Assembly (NCBI RefSeq): GCF_003286125.1
Contig: NZ_QMED01000022.1
Location: forward strand, 1 to 64,000
Direction of reading: 5' to 3'
From: Algibacillus agarilyticus
Lineage (GTDB): Bacteria > Pseudomonadota > Gammaproteobacteria > Enterobacterales > Alteromonadaceae
Length of the DNA stretch: 64,000 bases
The notes under the pieces were generated by a model, which saw nothing but the letters and a program-made list of their open reading frames with translations, did not search any database and was not told the DNA's origin. Below, piece by piece: positions 16,855 to 26,900 of the stretch. How positions within the stretch are numbered: the stretch's first letter is position 1; the number at the start of each line of letters is the position of its first letter. The position numbers were made by a program, and so were the translations under genes.

Positions 16855-19473
16855 ATGAATAGATTAAGCCACATAAAACACTACCAAGTAGCGGTCTCAT
16901 TTTTATTAGGATCCCTAGCGACAATCATAACGCACAGCGTAAACGCCGAGACAAAATCAGCTTATGTAGAAGAGGGAGTCGTATACGAGGCTGATGGACA
17001 AGAAATGAAGCGCTTTGGGGTTAATTATAATACGCCGTTTGCTTATGGTTACCGTGCGTTAAACAAATTAGGCTTAAATCACAAGGCATCAATTGATATG
17101 GACGTTGATCATATCGCGCGTTTGGGCCTAGATGCTTATCGAGTTCATATATGGGACCGAGAAATCTCTGACTCAGAAGGCAACCTTATTGATAACCATC
17201 ACCTTGAATTGTTTGATTATCTAATGCTTAAATTAGAGCAACACAATATCAAAGTCATTTTAACGCCAATTGCTTGGTGGGGTAATGGTTACCCTGAACC
17301 CGATCAGCCCACTGACGGTTTTGCTCAGCATTTTGAAAAACATGAAATGAATCAAAACAACAAAGCGATAGCGTATTCAACACGCTATTTAGCCCAGTTG
17401 ATGCAACATAAAAATCGATATACCGGCAAAACTATCGGCCAAGACGACAACGTTATTATTTTTGAATTATTTAACGAACCACGTCACCCCGGCAAAACAG
17501 ACGACAGTCGGCAATATGTAAACACCTTAATTAAATCAATGCGAGAAACAGGGGTAACAAAACCGTTGTTTTATAACATTAGCGAGCAGGGGGGGTGGAC
17601 CGAATTTGCAGATGCGATCTGTCAATCAAATATCGACGGTATCTCGTACCAATGGTATCCAACGGGGCTGATAAAAATGTCACGCCTTAATACCAATGTA
17701 TTACCTAATGTGGCTAAATATACCAATCCGTTTAGTCATCTAGAAGCCTGCCAATCAAAAGGAAAAATGATTTACGAGTTTGATGCAGCTGATTCTACGC
17801 GATCGGTTATGTACCCTGCGATGGCGCGCAGTTTTAGAGCCGAAGGTTTTCAATGGGCCACACAATTTGCATATGACCCTGCTGAAACCGCGCACACCAA
17901 TTCAGAATACAACACGCATTATATGAACTTATTGTATACCCCCAACAAAGCGCTAGGCTTAATGATTGCGGGTGAAGCTTTTCGTCAATTACCTCGACAT
18001 TACCAACAAGCTGAATATCCAGAAAATAATCAATTTGAAGATTTTTCGATAGATTATCATCAAGATTTATCGGTGTTAAACCAACCGGGTAAATTTTACT
18101 ACAGTGCCAGCAATACCTTAAAACCAGCTGCTAATATTACGGCTATTGCAGGGGTAGGAAATTCTAAGCTGGTACAATATCAAGGCTCGGGTGCTTACTT
18201 TTTAGATCAAATTAAGCCAGGTGAATGGCGACTTGAAGTGTATCCCGATGTAATTAAAACCGCCGATCCGCATTTACCCGGCAGCTTAAAACGCACCGTC
18301 GCTAAATTGTTTGTCGCTGAAAATAAATTGAGCTTAAACTTAGCCGACTTGCATTCACAATTTCATCTACAAGGTATAAACGCCGGTAACCATATCGCTC
18401 AGTTAAGCCAAGCGCATACAGTTCATGTTAAACCCGGTGTATATGCCGTGAGTAACAAAAAACTTTCGGCGGCTGATTTAGCGCAATATGATGCCGACTT
18501 TTATTTACCTCACTCAACCATCATGCCTAACGCATCATCCAATAAAGCGCAGGTAAAACAAACGGTAATTAAGCCATCAATTGTTTGGCATCAACCGCAA
18601 AGACACGCCAACATCGGAGAAAATACGCCGTTAACATTTGATGTGGTGGGTAATTATAACCCCGAGGCGGTTAAGTTTTATTTACGTTACCTTGGTCATG
18701 ATACGTTTACTGAGCTTGAAACAACCAATATAGACAGTAAACGTTATCAAGTTATGTTACCCACTAATTGGACTAATAGCGGTATTTTAGAGTATGCACT
18801 GGCGGTAAATACAAAAGGTAACTGGACAACTTATCCCGGGTTAGACAAAGGCAGACCGACCGATTGGGACTTTGCCACCGCAACCGATTTTTGGCGTGTC
18901 GAGTATCGCCCCACAGGTTCGTTAATTGAAATATTTAATGCTGCACACGATCACCATTCGCGCATATACCCTAAGCGTGGACGAGCCCGTTGGGATTTCA
19001 TCGCCGGTGATAACGGTTTAAACCAAGCGTTTAAACTCGGCATCGAGAATTTACAAGACGATGGTAACTGGTTACTGCGTTCAGCGTTAGCCGAGAACAA
19101 CCCGATGAGCAACCGTGATCTCGCCGGTTACAAAGACATCGTCATTAAAATAAAATCACATAATGCCAAAGACTACATCAACTTTGCGTTAATCAATCAA
19201 GCGGGTTTAGCCTTTGGCAAAACAATTGAAGTGACTAACCGTTGGCAATACAAAGTGATCCCTTTAAATCAATTAGAAGCGACCACAACAATGTTAACTA
19301 AATCCTATCCGATGTTTATGCCGGCAGAATACCCACATACCACATCTGATTTTGGTGAGTTAACTAAATTACAAGGTTTTCAAATACAGTTTGATGCCAG
19401 CCAATACCGCAGTAGCCAACGCAATAAATGGCATGGTATTGAGATCGAAATGATTGGTTTAATGAAGCGTTAG
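16855..19473 (+). CDS. Large secreted GH5-like glycoside hydrolase with C-terminal beta-sandwich
   Basis: 872 residues; ribosome site AGAGG; signal peptide to about residue 32 (ITHSVNAET). Residues about 40-400 are a clan GH-A TIM barrel of GH5/GH2-barrel type: acid/base Glu208 in FELFNEPRHPG and nucleophile Glu308 in GKMIYEFDAAD, with AWWGNGYPEPDQP between. A long middle region (400-640) and a C-terminal region (about 690-872; DWDFATATDFWRVEYRPTGS and WHGIEIEMIGL) look like carbohydrate-binding beta-sandwiches. It closes the galactan locus, so an exo- or side-chain-acting galactosidase role is plausible, but the precise family and substrate are not clear to me. Confidence 0.8.
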   Translation: MNRLSHIKHYQVAVSFLLGSLATIITHSVNAETKSAYVEEGVVYEADGQEMKRFGVNYNTPFAYGYRALNKLGLNHKASIDMDVDHIARLGLDAYRVHIWDREISDSEGNLIDNHHLELFDYLMLKLEQHNIKVILTPIAWWGNGYPEPDQPTDGFAQHFEKHEMNQNNKAIAYSTRYLAQLMQHKNRYTGKTIGQDDNVIIFELFNEPRHPGKTDDSRQYVNTLIKSMRETGVTKPLFYNISEQGGWTEFADAICQSNIDGISYQWYPTGLIKMSRLNTNVLPNVAKYTNPFSHLEACQSKGKMIYEFDAADSTRSVMYPAMARSFRAEGFQWATQFAYDPAETAHTNSEYNTHYMNLLYTPNKALGLMIAGEAFRQLPRHYQQAEYPENNQFEDFSIDYHQDLSVLNQPGKFYYSASNTLKPAANITAIAGVGNSKLVQYQGSGAYFLDQIKPGEWRLEVYPDVIKTADPHLPGSLKRTVAKLFVAENKLSLNLADLHSQFHLQGINAGNHIAQLSQAHTVHVKPGVYAVSNKKLSAADLAQYDADFYLPHSTIMPNASSNKAQVKQTVIKPSIVWHQPQRHANIGENTPLTFDVVGNYNPEAVKFYLRYLGHDTFTELETTNIDSKRYQVMLPTNWTNSGILEYALAVNTKGNWTTYPGLDKGRPTDWDFATATDFWRVEYRPTGSLIEIFNAAHDHHSRIYPKRGRARWDFIAGDNGLNQAFKLGIENLQDDGNWLLRSALAENNPMSNRDLAGYKDIVIKIKSHNAKDYINFALINQAGLAFGKTIEVTNRWQYKVIPLNQLEATTTMLTKSYPMFMPAEYPHTTSDFGELTKLQGFQIQFDASQYRSSQRNKWHGIEIEMIGLMKR

Positions 19474-19503
19474 TGATTCTATATTAAGTGAAACACGCCC
19501 TCG

Positions 19504-19543
19504 ATATAGTCAAAGTGATCGGGTTTTAGGGGTCGGTTTCTAG
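19504..19543. repeat. 40-bp direct repeat, left copy
   Basis: Matches 20495-20534 at 37 of 40 positions by my count (ATATAGTCAAAG-Y-GATCGGG core). The pair brackets the IS256 remnant. It is much longer than the 8-9 bp target duplication expected of IS256 elements. Confidence 0.85.
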
Positions 19544-20410
19544 AGGGCGTCCAAAAATCTGTGTCAGTCTAATTTAAAGTTAGATATCTAATTTACTGTC
19601 CAGTCGCCCTTCAAAGTGAATTGCAAACTGTGACAATGCCAAATTCCAATTACTCACTGGCATTGTCCGTTTCTCAGATGCGTTTAATATGCCAGCGTAG
19701 AGCCATTTTAGCAAACTGTTCTCGTTTGGAAATGCACCTTTCGTTTTGGTTAGTTTTCTGAGTTGTCGGTGTACAGCCTCAACCGCATTCGTTGTGTAAA
19801 TTGTCTTTCGAATGTATTCAGGATATTGAAAATAAACAGATAAATTATCCCATTTTTTACGCCACGACGTTATAACGATAGGATATTAATTTCCCCATTT
19901 TGCTTCTAATTCATCCAATGCTAATTCAGCTTCTTGTTTTGTTGCTGCTCGATAAACTTGCTTTAAATCATGCATGAAGGCCTTATGGTGCTTGGACGCG
20001 ACATACTTCATTGAGTTTCTAATTTGATGAATTACACACAATTGTGTTTTTGTTTGAGGGTAAATTGAAGCAATGGCTTCAGGAAAACCTGTTAAACCAT
20101 CTACACAAGCAATCAAGATATCTTTCAGACCGCGATTATGTAAATCAGTTAGTACCGACAACCAATAATTAGCCTCTTCATTTTCCGACGAATAGAGTCC
20201 AAGTATTTCTTTTTGACCTGTTAAACCCAGGCCTAAAATTGTGTAGATAGCTTTGCTAACATAACGTCCTGACTCTTTGACTTCGCAATGGATAGCATCC
20301 AATCAAATGATAGGGTACATCTTAGCTAAAGGACGACAGCGCCATTCTTCTGATTTTGGTATCAACTTACCCGTTTGCCCTGGCCCTTTAAATGGTATCG
20401 CTTACATTTT
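19543..20410 (-). mobile_element. Decayed IS256-family (mutator) element
   Basis: One terminal inverted repeat, GAGGGCGTCCAAAAATCTGT, starts at 19543. On the minus strand the transposase reads KGPGQTGKLIPKSEEWRCRP, then LAKMYPII, a TGA stop (20303-20305), then LDAIHCEVKESGRYVSKAIY and onward with the mutator signatures CVDGLTGFPEAI and QLCVIHQIRNSMKYV, a TAA stop (19886-19888), and RKTIYTTNAVEAVHRQLRKL to the end near 19590. Both stops are in frame, so the gene is dead by nonsense mutations rather than frameshift. The N-terminal third and the other terminal repeat are missing. Confidence 0.9.
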
Positions 20411-20494
20411 TGTGTTAAATGTGATGGCTTGTTATTCGTTCGTCGATTTAAAGATGAAAGAAAGCTGTGAAGTCAATAACGTTGTGAGGTAAAA

Positions 20495-20534
20495 ATATAG
20501 TCAAAGCGATCGGGTTTTAGGGGCAGGTTTCTAG
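20495..20534. repeat. 40-bp direct repeat, right copy
   Basis: Second copy of the repeat at 19504-19543, with three differences. It lies just beyond the truncated end of the IS256 remnant. Confidence 0.85.
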
Positions 20535-20747
20535 TTCCAGACGAAACCTAAGTACTTACATCCATGTAAGCAAAGCCGTCAAGCTTCGAGACCCCATGAG
20601 CATATGCTCTAATATGTGATTGGGGCGAGTAAGCGCTGACAATGAACCATAAAACCTGAGCGAGAAGACTATAGTGAAAGGCAAATCATTAGCTGGCGAA
20701 AAGAAAATATACACCAGCAAATGATTTTGTTTTTTAAGGGATAGAGC
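20535..20747. other. Non-coding repeat-rich spacer before the iron island
   Basis: No gene seen. It contains short palindromes, CTTACATCCATGTAAG near 20556 and GAGCATATGCTC near 20599, and ends with one arm of the 26-bp inverted repeat (20648-20673). The composition resembles dispersed intergenic repeats of gammaproteobacteria. Confidence 0.5.
20648..20673 (+). repeat. 26-bp inverted repeat, left arm (iron island boundary)
   Basis: Perfect reverse complement of 38669-38694 (core AAAACCTGAGCGAGAAGAC). The two arms enclose the whole siderophore locus and little else. Confidence 0.9.
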
Positions 20748-22682
20748 TTAAAAACTAAATGTTAAATCAGCAAATACTGAGCGACCTTTTAAAAAATAGC
20801 CATAACTAATAACCTCTTCACCAAAACTTTCGTCGGTTAAATTGCTTACACCTAAACGCACTTTTATTTGCTCGTTTACTGTGTAGCCACCGCCTAAATT
20901 AACGGTGTTATATGCATCAACCGTGGCTGTTCCTATTAATTGCTCACCTGTATATGCGTATTGCAAATAAGAGCTTAACGCGTCAGTGGCTTGCCAATTA
21001 ACTTTTAGGCTCGCATTTTTATCTGGAGTGCCTGTTAGGCGGTCACCTGTACTGGTATCTTTAGCATCAGTGAACGTAACATTGGCCTCGAATGATAGCT
21101 GTTTGCTTACATCAACCCAAGCTTGGAGTTCGGTACCGTTAACCTCGGCTTGGCCTAAGTTGTGATAAGTCACAACCGGTGTGCCATCGATATCGCCCAC
21201 GGCAACGGTTACGTCGCGATCAATTTTTCCTGCAATTTTATTTTTATAGGTGGTTAAGCTGATGCCGTAAGGTGTTTGGCTATTCGCTGCGCTGCTATAA
21301 ACAAAACCAAGTTCAGCGGTGTCTGATGTTTCAGGGTTGAGATCGGCATTTCCGCGTAACCAGCAAGCCCCACGACAGCTAATTAATTGAAACGCTTCAC
21401 TCATTTCTAGCATGCCCGGGGCTTTAAACGCTTCGCCCCAACCGGCTTTAAACGTAAGGTTTTCATTGAGGCTATATACACCGTAAATACGTGGGCTAAA
21501 TTCTGAACCAAATACTTGATGGTCGCCTAATCGACCACCTAACGTAATGGCTAAATCACCCATTGCAAATTCGTCTTGCACAAAAAATGCATTCTGATTA
21601 TTGCTAATGTTGTCGGCCACTAAATCACGTGGATTGGTTAATTCGGTACTGCGGTATTCGGCACCAAACGTAATGTGATGATCAGCAAGGCTGGTAAAAC
21701 CTTTAAAATCAAGAGTGTGATTAACTTGTTCTATATCGCCTGTTTCGTAGGCGGTACTAGCGTCGCTTAGATCAACGGTTTCGTAAAAATAGCGAACGTC
21801 GGTGTTTAAAGCATCCCATTCTGCTTGATGCGAAACACTCAAGTTTAAACGGTCTGTTTCTTGTTGTGTTTTTTCAATATTTGGACCTCGTTGCCAATCG
21901 GCTTCGCGTTCATCTGACGAAATTAGCGCTGATGCTGTCACGGTTTGGTTTTTCGCGAGTTGCCAATCAAGCTCCGTTAATACTTGGCTAGCGGTGCGTT
22001 TTTCTAACGCGTCAAATTGTGCATAATCTTCAGCACGCCATGCGTCTCGGTCGGTATGTTCTACCACCATTAAAGCCGAGATGTCATCGCTTAGTTGACC
22101 ACTTATATAACCATTTAATTTGTTTTGAGAGCCGCCATCACCCGATGTCATGGTTTCATGATTCAAGCTGATCGAGCCTTGTGTTTGCTCGCTTGGCTGC
22201 TTCAAAATAACATTCACAACGCCGCCTAATGCTTCAGAGCCATAAAGCGAAGACATGGGGCCACGAACCACTTCAACTCGTTGAATAGCCGAAATAGGCA
22301 CGCTGCCTAAATCAAAGTCGTTACCTCGAATAAGCGCTGCATGAGAATTAACACGTTTGCCATTTATTAAAATGAGTGTGTATTTACTGTCCATTCCGCG
22401 AATGCTGATGTCGCTGCGACCATAAGCCGTGGTTGGGATCACATCAATACTGGTTACGGCTTTTAATACATCGGCTAAGTTATTAACTGCCTGTTTGGCT
22501 ATATCTTCCGCCGTGATAATAGATACCGATGCTGGTGCGGTTAATTCAGTGTGTTTTGTTTGTGTGGCGGTAACAATAATGCGTTCTACTTGGCTAGTTT
22601 CTGCTGCTTGAGCAAATGCAGATGAGCTTGAGATACCTGCGGCTAACAAGGCGAGTGATAATGCATGTTTAGAGACGTTCAT
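20748..22682 (-). CDS. TonB-dependent catecholate siderophore receptor
   Basis: 644 residues, the size of CirA/IrgA/FepA-class receptors. Signal peptide 1-26 (ISSSSAFAQA). A TonB-box-like IIVTATQT near residue 35 is followed by the plug (APASVSIITAEDIAKQAVNN; GRSDISIRGMDSKYTLILIN; VEVVRGPMSSLYGSEALGGV) and a beta-barrel ending in Phe (SVFADLTFSF), as barrel proteins should. A Fur box lies immediately upstream (22720-22738). Next to a catechol siderophore pathway, it most likely imports the ferric form of the product or a related catecholate. Exact ligand cannot be read from sequence. Confidence 0.93.
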   Translation of the reverse strand: MNVSKHALSLALLAAGISSSSAFAQAAETSQVERIIVTATQTKHTELTAPASVSIITAEDIAKQAVNNLADVLKAVTSIDVIPTTAYGRSDISIRGMDSKYTLILINGKRVNSHAALIRGNDFDLGSVPISAIQRVEVVRGPMSSLYGSEALGGVVNVILKQPSEQTQGSISLNHETMTSGDGGSQNKLNGYISGQLSDDISALMVVEHTDRDAWRAEDYAQFDALEKRTASQVLTELDWQLAKNQTVTASALISSDEREADWQRGPNIEKTQQETDRLNLSVSHQAEWDALNTDVRYFYETVDLSDASTAYETGDIEQVNHTLDFKGFTSLADHHITFGAEYRSTELTNPRDLVADNISNNQNAFFVQDEFAMGDLAITLGGRLGDHQVFGSEFSPRIYGVYSLNENLTFKAGWGEAFKAPGMLEMSEAFQLISCRGACWLRGNADLNPETSDTAELGFVYSSAANSQTPYGISLTTYKNKIAGKIDRDVTVAVGDIDGTPVVTYHNLGQAEVNGTELQAWVDVSKQLSFEANVTFTDAKDTSTGDRLTGTPDKNASLKVNWQATDALSSYLQYAYTGEQLIGTATVDAYNTVNLGGGYTVNEQIKVRLGVSNLTDESFGEEVISYGYFLKGRSVFADLTFSF

Positions 22683-22719
22683 TTTAAATCCTGTAAAATA
22701 CGATTGTTAATCTAAATGT

Positions 22720-22738
22720 TAATGATTCTCATTTGATA
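22720..22738 (-). promoter_or_regulatory. Fur box upstream of the siderophore receptor
   Basis: TAATGATTCTCATTTGATA (plus strand) matches the Fur consensus built on GATAATGATAATCATTATC at most positions, about 40 bp upstream of the receptor start. It predicts iron repression. Confidence 0.75.
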
Positions 22739-22885
22739 TTAATTCTATTGTTATTAAATGAACAGCTTTTTTAATAGCACAAATCTATCTGTCTTATAGC
22801 TTAAAAAGGTTATTTATATCCCTAAGTCACTTGGGGATCATTCGTGTTGATCGTTGCCCGTTTTTAAATATATAAACGGCTAAAT

Positions 22886-23917
22886 TTAGAGACTAACCTT
22901 TTTTATTTGCTGCATGAGTGTTTGCTGCCGAGGATTTAAGTATTTAATCCGTTGATCAATCAATTGCCATTGCTCATTTGTTAATTTTAAAACCTGAGGC
23001 GTGAGATCGCGTGTGGCTTGGCCAAAATATAAATAAAAATCAAATAATTGCCTTAAAGGTTCTCGTGTTAATAAATTAAAGTGTGATGATTTGGGGGATA
23101 TGTCGTTAAATGTTAAGTGGCTAATATTGCTTGCCTGTGTTGATAGGGCAAAAGAATGGCTGAAGCTAACATCCGTCTGGTTGCTTGTGCTTGTTTTTGG
23201 GCATGTGTTTGTGCATATTTTTGGAATGGGTAATAGCTTGTTTATATGTGCTTGCTTAGCCGCTATGTGTGGCCAGCAGCTTAATAGCTTATCGGGATAA
23301 GCGGTTTGCATTAGCATGCCAAATGTTTGATGTTGTTTTTCACGACTAAACGGTCGCTTAATATGGATGGGATTTTTGAGTATATGATGCGCACCAAATA
23401 AGACGAAGGCTGCTTTATTTTGTTTAATAAAATGTGTCTCGACATAATCAAAGAGTGTTTGATCGCGTTGAGCGTTTGCTTGCATAACCGCGAGTGGGTT
23501 GTTTAACCGCGGCCAATTTTGTGGCGATTCAACGAGATGTATACGCAGTGGGGTGGGGCGATGTTGGTTGGCTAGCCGTACACATTTAAAAAAATGCATA
23601 AAGTGTGGTGAGGCCCAAGCCGGAAAAGCAATTGAATCTAACCAAATGGCATTGAGCTGTTGTATACAAATCGTTTTACCCGCAAGGTAATCATCTAACA
23701 GGGCTTGATGTTGTTGATTACCAAATTCGATCACCACATCGCTTACATCGGTATTCAATTGCGGGTCGATTATGAGCTGTTGCAATTGCTCAAAAATTGA
23801 AAAATACCAATGCGCTTCGCCTAACCCGACGATCTGCTTATTTTGTAAAGCTTGTTGCACCACGGATACGATAGATAAAGGAGCACCGCTTAGCGGTGCT
23901 CCTGTTGTTAATGTCAT
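22886..23917 (-). CDS. ChaN/erythromycin-esterase-like protein in the siderophore operon
   Basis: 343 residues, no signal peptide seen, so probably cytoplasmic. Motifs in order: IVGLGEAHWYF (about 28-38), DVVIEFGNQQHQALLDDYLAG, and AFVLFGAHHILKN (about 168-180). The Gly-Glu-x-His, Glu and late His pattern resembles the EreA/ChaN/Tiki-like fold. It is last in the ent operon, 9 bp after the synthetase stop, with AGGA before the ATG. A paralogue with the same motifs and a membrane/lipoprotein N-terminus is at 34172-35338. No known siderophore function is assigned to this family that I can name; esterase action on the siderophore or haem/iron binding are both hypotheses. Confidence 0.75.
   Translation of the reverse strand: MTLTTGAPLSGAPLSIVSVVQQALQNKQIVGLGEAHWYFSIFEQLQQLIIDPQLNTDVSDVVIEFGNQQHQALLDDYLAGKTICIQQLNAIWLDSIAFPAWASPHFMHFFKCVRLANQHRPTPLRIHLVESPQNWPRLNNPLAVMQANAQRDQTLFDYVETHFIKQNKAAFVLFGAHHILKNPIHIKRPFSREKQHQTFGMLMQTAYPDKLLSCWPHIAAKQAHINKLLPIPKICTNTCPKTSTSNQTDVSFSHSFALSTQASNISHLTFNDISPKSSHFNLLTREPLRQLFDFYLYFGQATRDLTPQVLKLTNEQWQLIDQRIKYLNPRQQTLMQQIKKVSL
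23879..23903. promoter_or_regulatory. Perfect 11-bp stem-loop at the 5' end of the ChaN-like gene
   Basis: AGGAGCACCGC-TTA-GCGGTGCTCCT is a perfect inverted repeat with a 3-nt loop lying within codons about 6-13 (encoding the repeated GAPLS). On the coding strand TTTATC follows. It may act as an attenuator or lower translation of the last operon gene. Confidence 0.55.
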
Positions 23918-23926
23918 TACGTTATC

Positions 23927-26900
23927 CTATTCTGTGAATGTGCTAGTCAGGCGCTCAGCCATATGTCGGCCGATCAAGCGCAACATATCAGGCTGCATCA
24001 TGTCTCTGTGAATACAGTCCACCTCAACCACATCAATGTTTCCTTGCATATATTTGTGCCAACCTTCGCGGTCTAAAAAGGCTTCTTCTGGTGGTTTGAC
24101 GGCATTAAAAAACAGCATATCGCCTTGATAAACATAATCGACCTCATCACGAACTCGGCTGTTATTATTGATAACGACTTCGATCATCGCCGAAATGGTA
24201 TCCGCGCTTAAATGTGCCATTGAGCTACCGGCTTCTTGTAAAATGTCGATTACTTGCGGCCGAGTTAAGCTAGAATGAGCTGATTCATCAAACTCGACAC
24301 CGGCCATGCGAATAAGCGCACCAAGCGCTTCATCTTCTTGTGGCGGATTCATTTGCTGCCATTGCTCGGTGGGGTAAGAATCGAGTATGGTAAGCAAACC
24401 GACTTCTTGGCCTTGTTGTTGTAAAACAGCTGCCATGTGATGGGCTATCATGCCGCCTATTGACCAACCTAATAAATGGTATGGGCCAAAAGGTTGCTCT
24501 GCTCTGATCGCCGCAACATATTCTTCTGCCATTTGGCGCATGCTACTTGGCAGTGGCAAATCCGGCGAGGCTAGATTTTTAGATTGCACACCATAAATAG
24601 GAATATAGCTTGGAATAATAGGAGTGAGTGCGGCATAACACCAACTTAACCCACCTGCCGGATGCACACAAAATACAGCCGGTTGATTTTCGCGTTTCCG
24701 CAAAGGCAGCAATATATTGAGTGCTTCGTCTGAACTGCTGCCGTTAAGTTTATTGGCTATACCTTCAACTGTAGGCGATTCAAATACGGCGGCGAGCGAT
24801 AATTCAACGCCCATGATCTCTTTAACATAAGCAATTAACTGAGCGGCTAATAATGAGTGGCCACCTAATTCAAAGAAGTTATCACTTGTGCCCACCTCTG
24901 GAATATCTAACAGCTGACAAAACAATTTACATAAGCGCTCTTCAACTAAATTAGCTGGCCCTTTATTGCCAATTTGCCCAGATAAATCGGGTTTAGGCAA
25001 GGCTTTACGATCGAGCTTGCCATTGGCGGTTAACGGAAACTCGGCTACTTCAACAAAATAGCTTGGGATCATGTATTCAGGTAATAGCGTGGCTAAAAAG
25101 GCTTGCAATGCGCCTACATCTATATTGTTGCCTGCTGCGTTATTTTCTGCACCCGTGTGATGTTCTTTTGGCTGTTTATGTGTGTGAGTGGGTTTTATAT
25201 AGGCGACTAAACGTTTGTCGCCTGCCGTGTATTCTTGTGCCAGCACGCTGACTTGGGCCACTTCGGGATGTAGGGCTAGTGCGTTTTCTATTTCTTCCAG
25301 CTCGATCCTAAAACCTCTAATTTTAACCTGAAAATCACTACGACCTATGTATTCAATTGCGCCATATTGATCCCAACGTGCTAAATCGCCACTTTGGTAA
25401 AGGCGTGAACCATCTTGTTTAAATGGGTTAGCAATAAAACGCTCTGCGGTTAATTCTGCTTGACCATAATAACCATCGGCGAGTTGCACACCTCCTATAT
25501 AGAGCTCGCCTATAACGCCCGGAGGTACAAGTTGTAAATTAGGATCCAATATATAAATTTGGGTATTCCAAACGGGCTTGCCAATCGGAATTTTTTTATC
25601 GTTAATTGAACAAGGCCAATACGTGACGTCAATCGCCGCTTCGGTTGGCCCATATAAATTGTGTAAGGGTGCTTGATGCAGTTGATAATAATTTTTGACT
25701 AAATCGATGGGTAAGGCTTCACCACTGCAAAACACTTGGCGTAAGCTTTTTGTTTGCTCTGCTGTTGCTTGCGCGATAAACACTTGCAACATCGAGGGGA
25801 CAAAGTGCAGGGTTGTAATGTTTTGTTGCTGAATGATCTCGGCTAAATAGAGTGGATCTTTATGGCCGTCGGGTTTGGCAACAACTAACGTTGCACCGGT
25901 GATCAGTGGCCAGAAAAATTCCCACACTGAAACATCAAACCCAGCAGGGGTTTTTTGTAAAATTTTATCGGTTTGATCAATCGGATATTCAGCCTGCATC
26001 CACATCAATCGATTGACGATAGCTTGATGATTAATCACCACACCTTTAGGTTTACCGGTTGAACCCGAGGTATAAATAATATAAGCCGGATCATGTGGTT
26101 GAATGGTTGAAATTCGCAAATTAACAAGTGCAGTTACACCTATCGCTGGGGTATTTACCCATTGTTTAAATATTTCACCGTCGACTAAATTAATCGTGTT
26201 ATGTGATGGCACTTTAAGTGCGAGTTGGGCGGTACATAACGTTAATTTAGGCGCTGAAGAATCAAGCATATATGCAATGCGTCCGTCTGGATAGTCGGGG
26301 TCTACCGGCAGGTAAATCGCACCGATTAACATGATCGCTTGTTGAGCAATAATAAGCTCAAGGCTACGGGGAATAATAACGGCAATGGTATCGCCTTTAT
26401 TAATGCCTTGTTCGATAAATTGATACGCTAAGCGCTGAACTTTTTCATGTAACTGTGCATAGGTTAATTGGTGTTGTTCAAATATAAGCGCTGCTTGGTT
26501 TGGGGTTGCTAGTGCCTGTTGGTGCAGCAATTGCGCTAAGGTTGTTGTTTTAACTGGGTGGTCGGTGTTGTTCCAATCGTGTAGTATTTTTTGTGTTTCT
26601 TCTTTAAATAGAATATTAATGTCTTTGACTTTATAGGTGTGTTCACCGCTGTATTCATTGCTATTACCTTCGTCACGGGCTGCCTTATAGTGTGACTGTT
26701 GGGCCTTTGTGAAAAAGTCGCTCATAAAGTTGAATAAACGTTGTTGATGCTCTGCTAATTCTGCTTCGCTATAAAGTTCTGGGTTTGCATCAATATCAAG
26801 ATGTAATAAACCATCTAATTCATAACAGTAAATCGACATATCATCGACCGGACCGGCAGATAAATTAAAGGCTTTAGAAGGTAAATCACCAAATTGATGT

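Noticed and set aside
20277-20492. 71-codon plus-strand open frame
   Set aside because: It lies antisense to the IS256 remnant and across its truncated end, with no motif.
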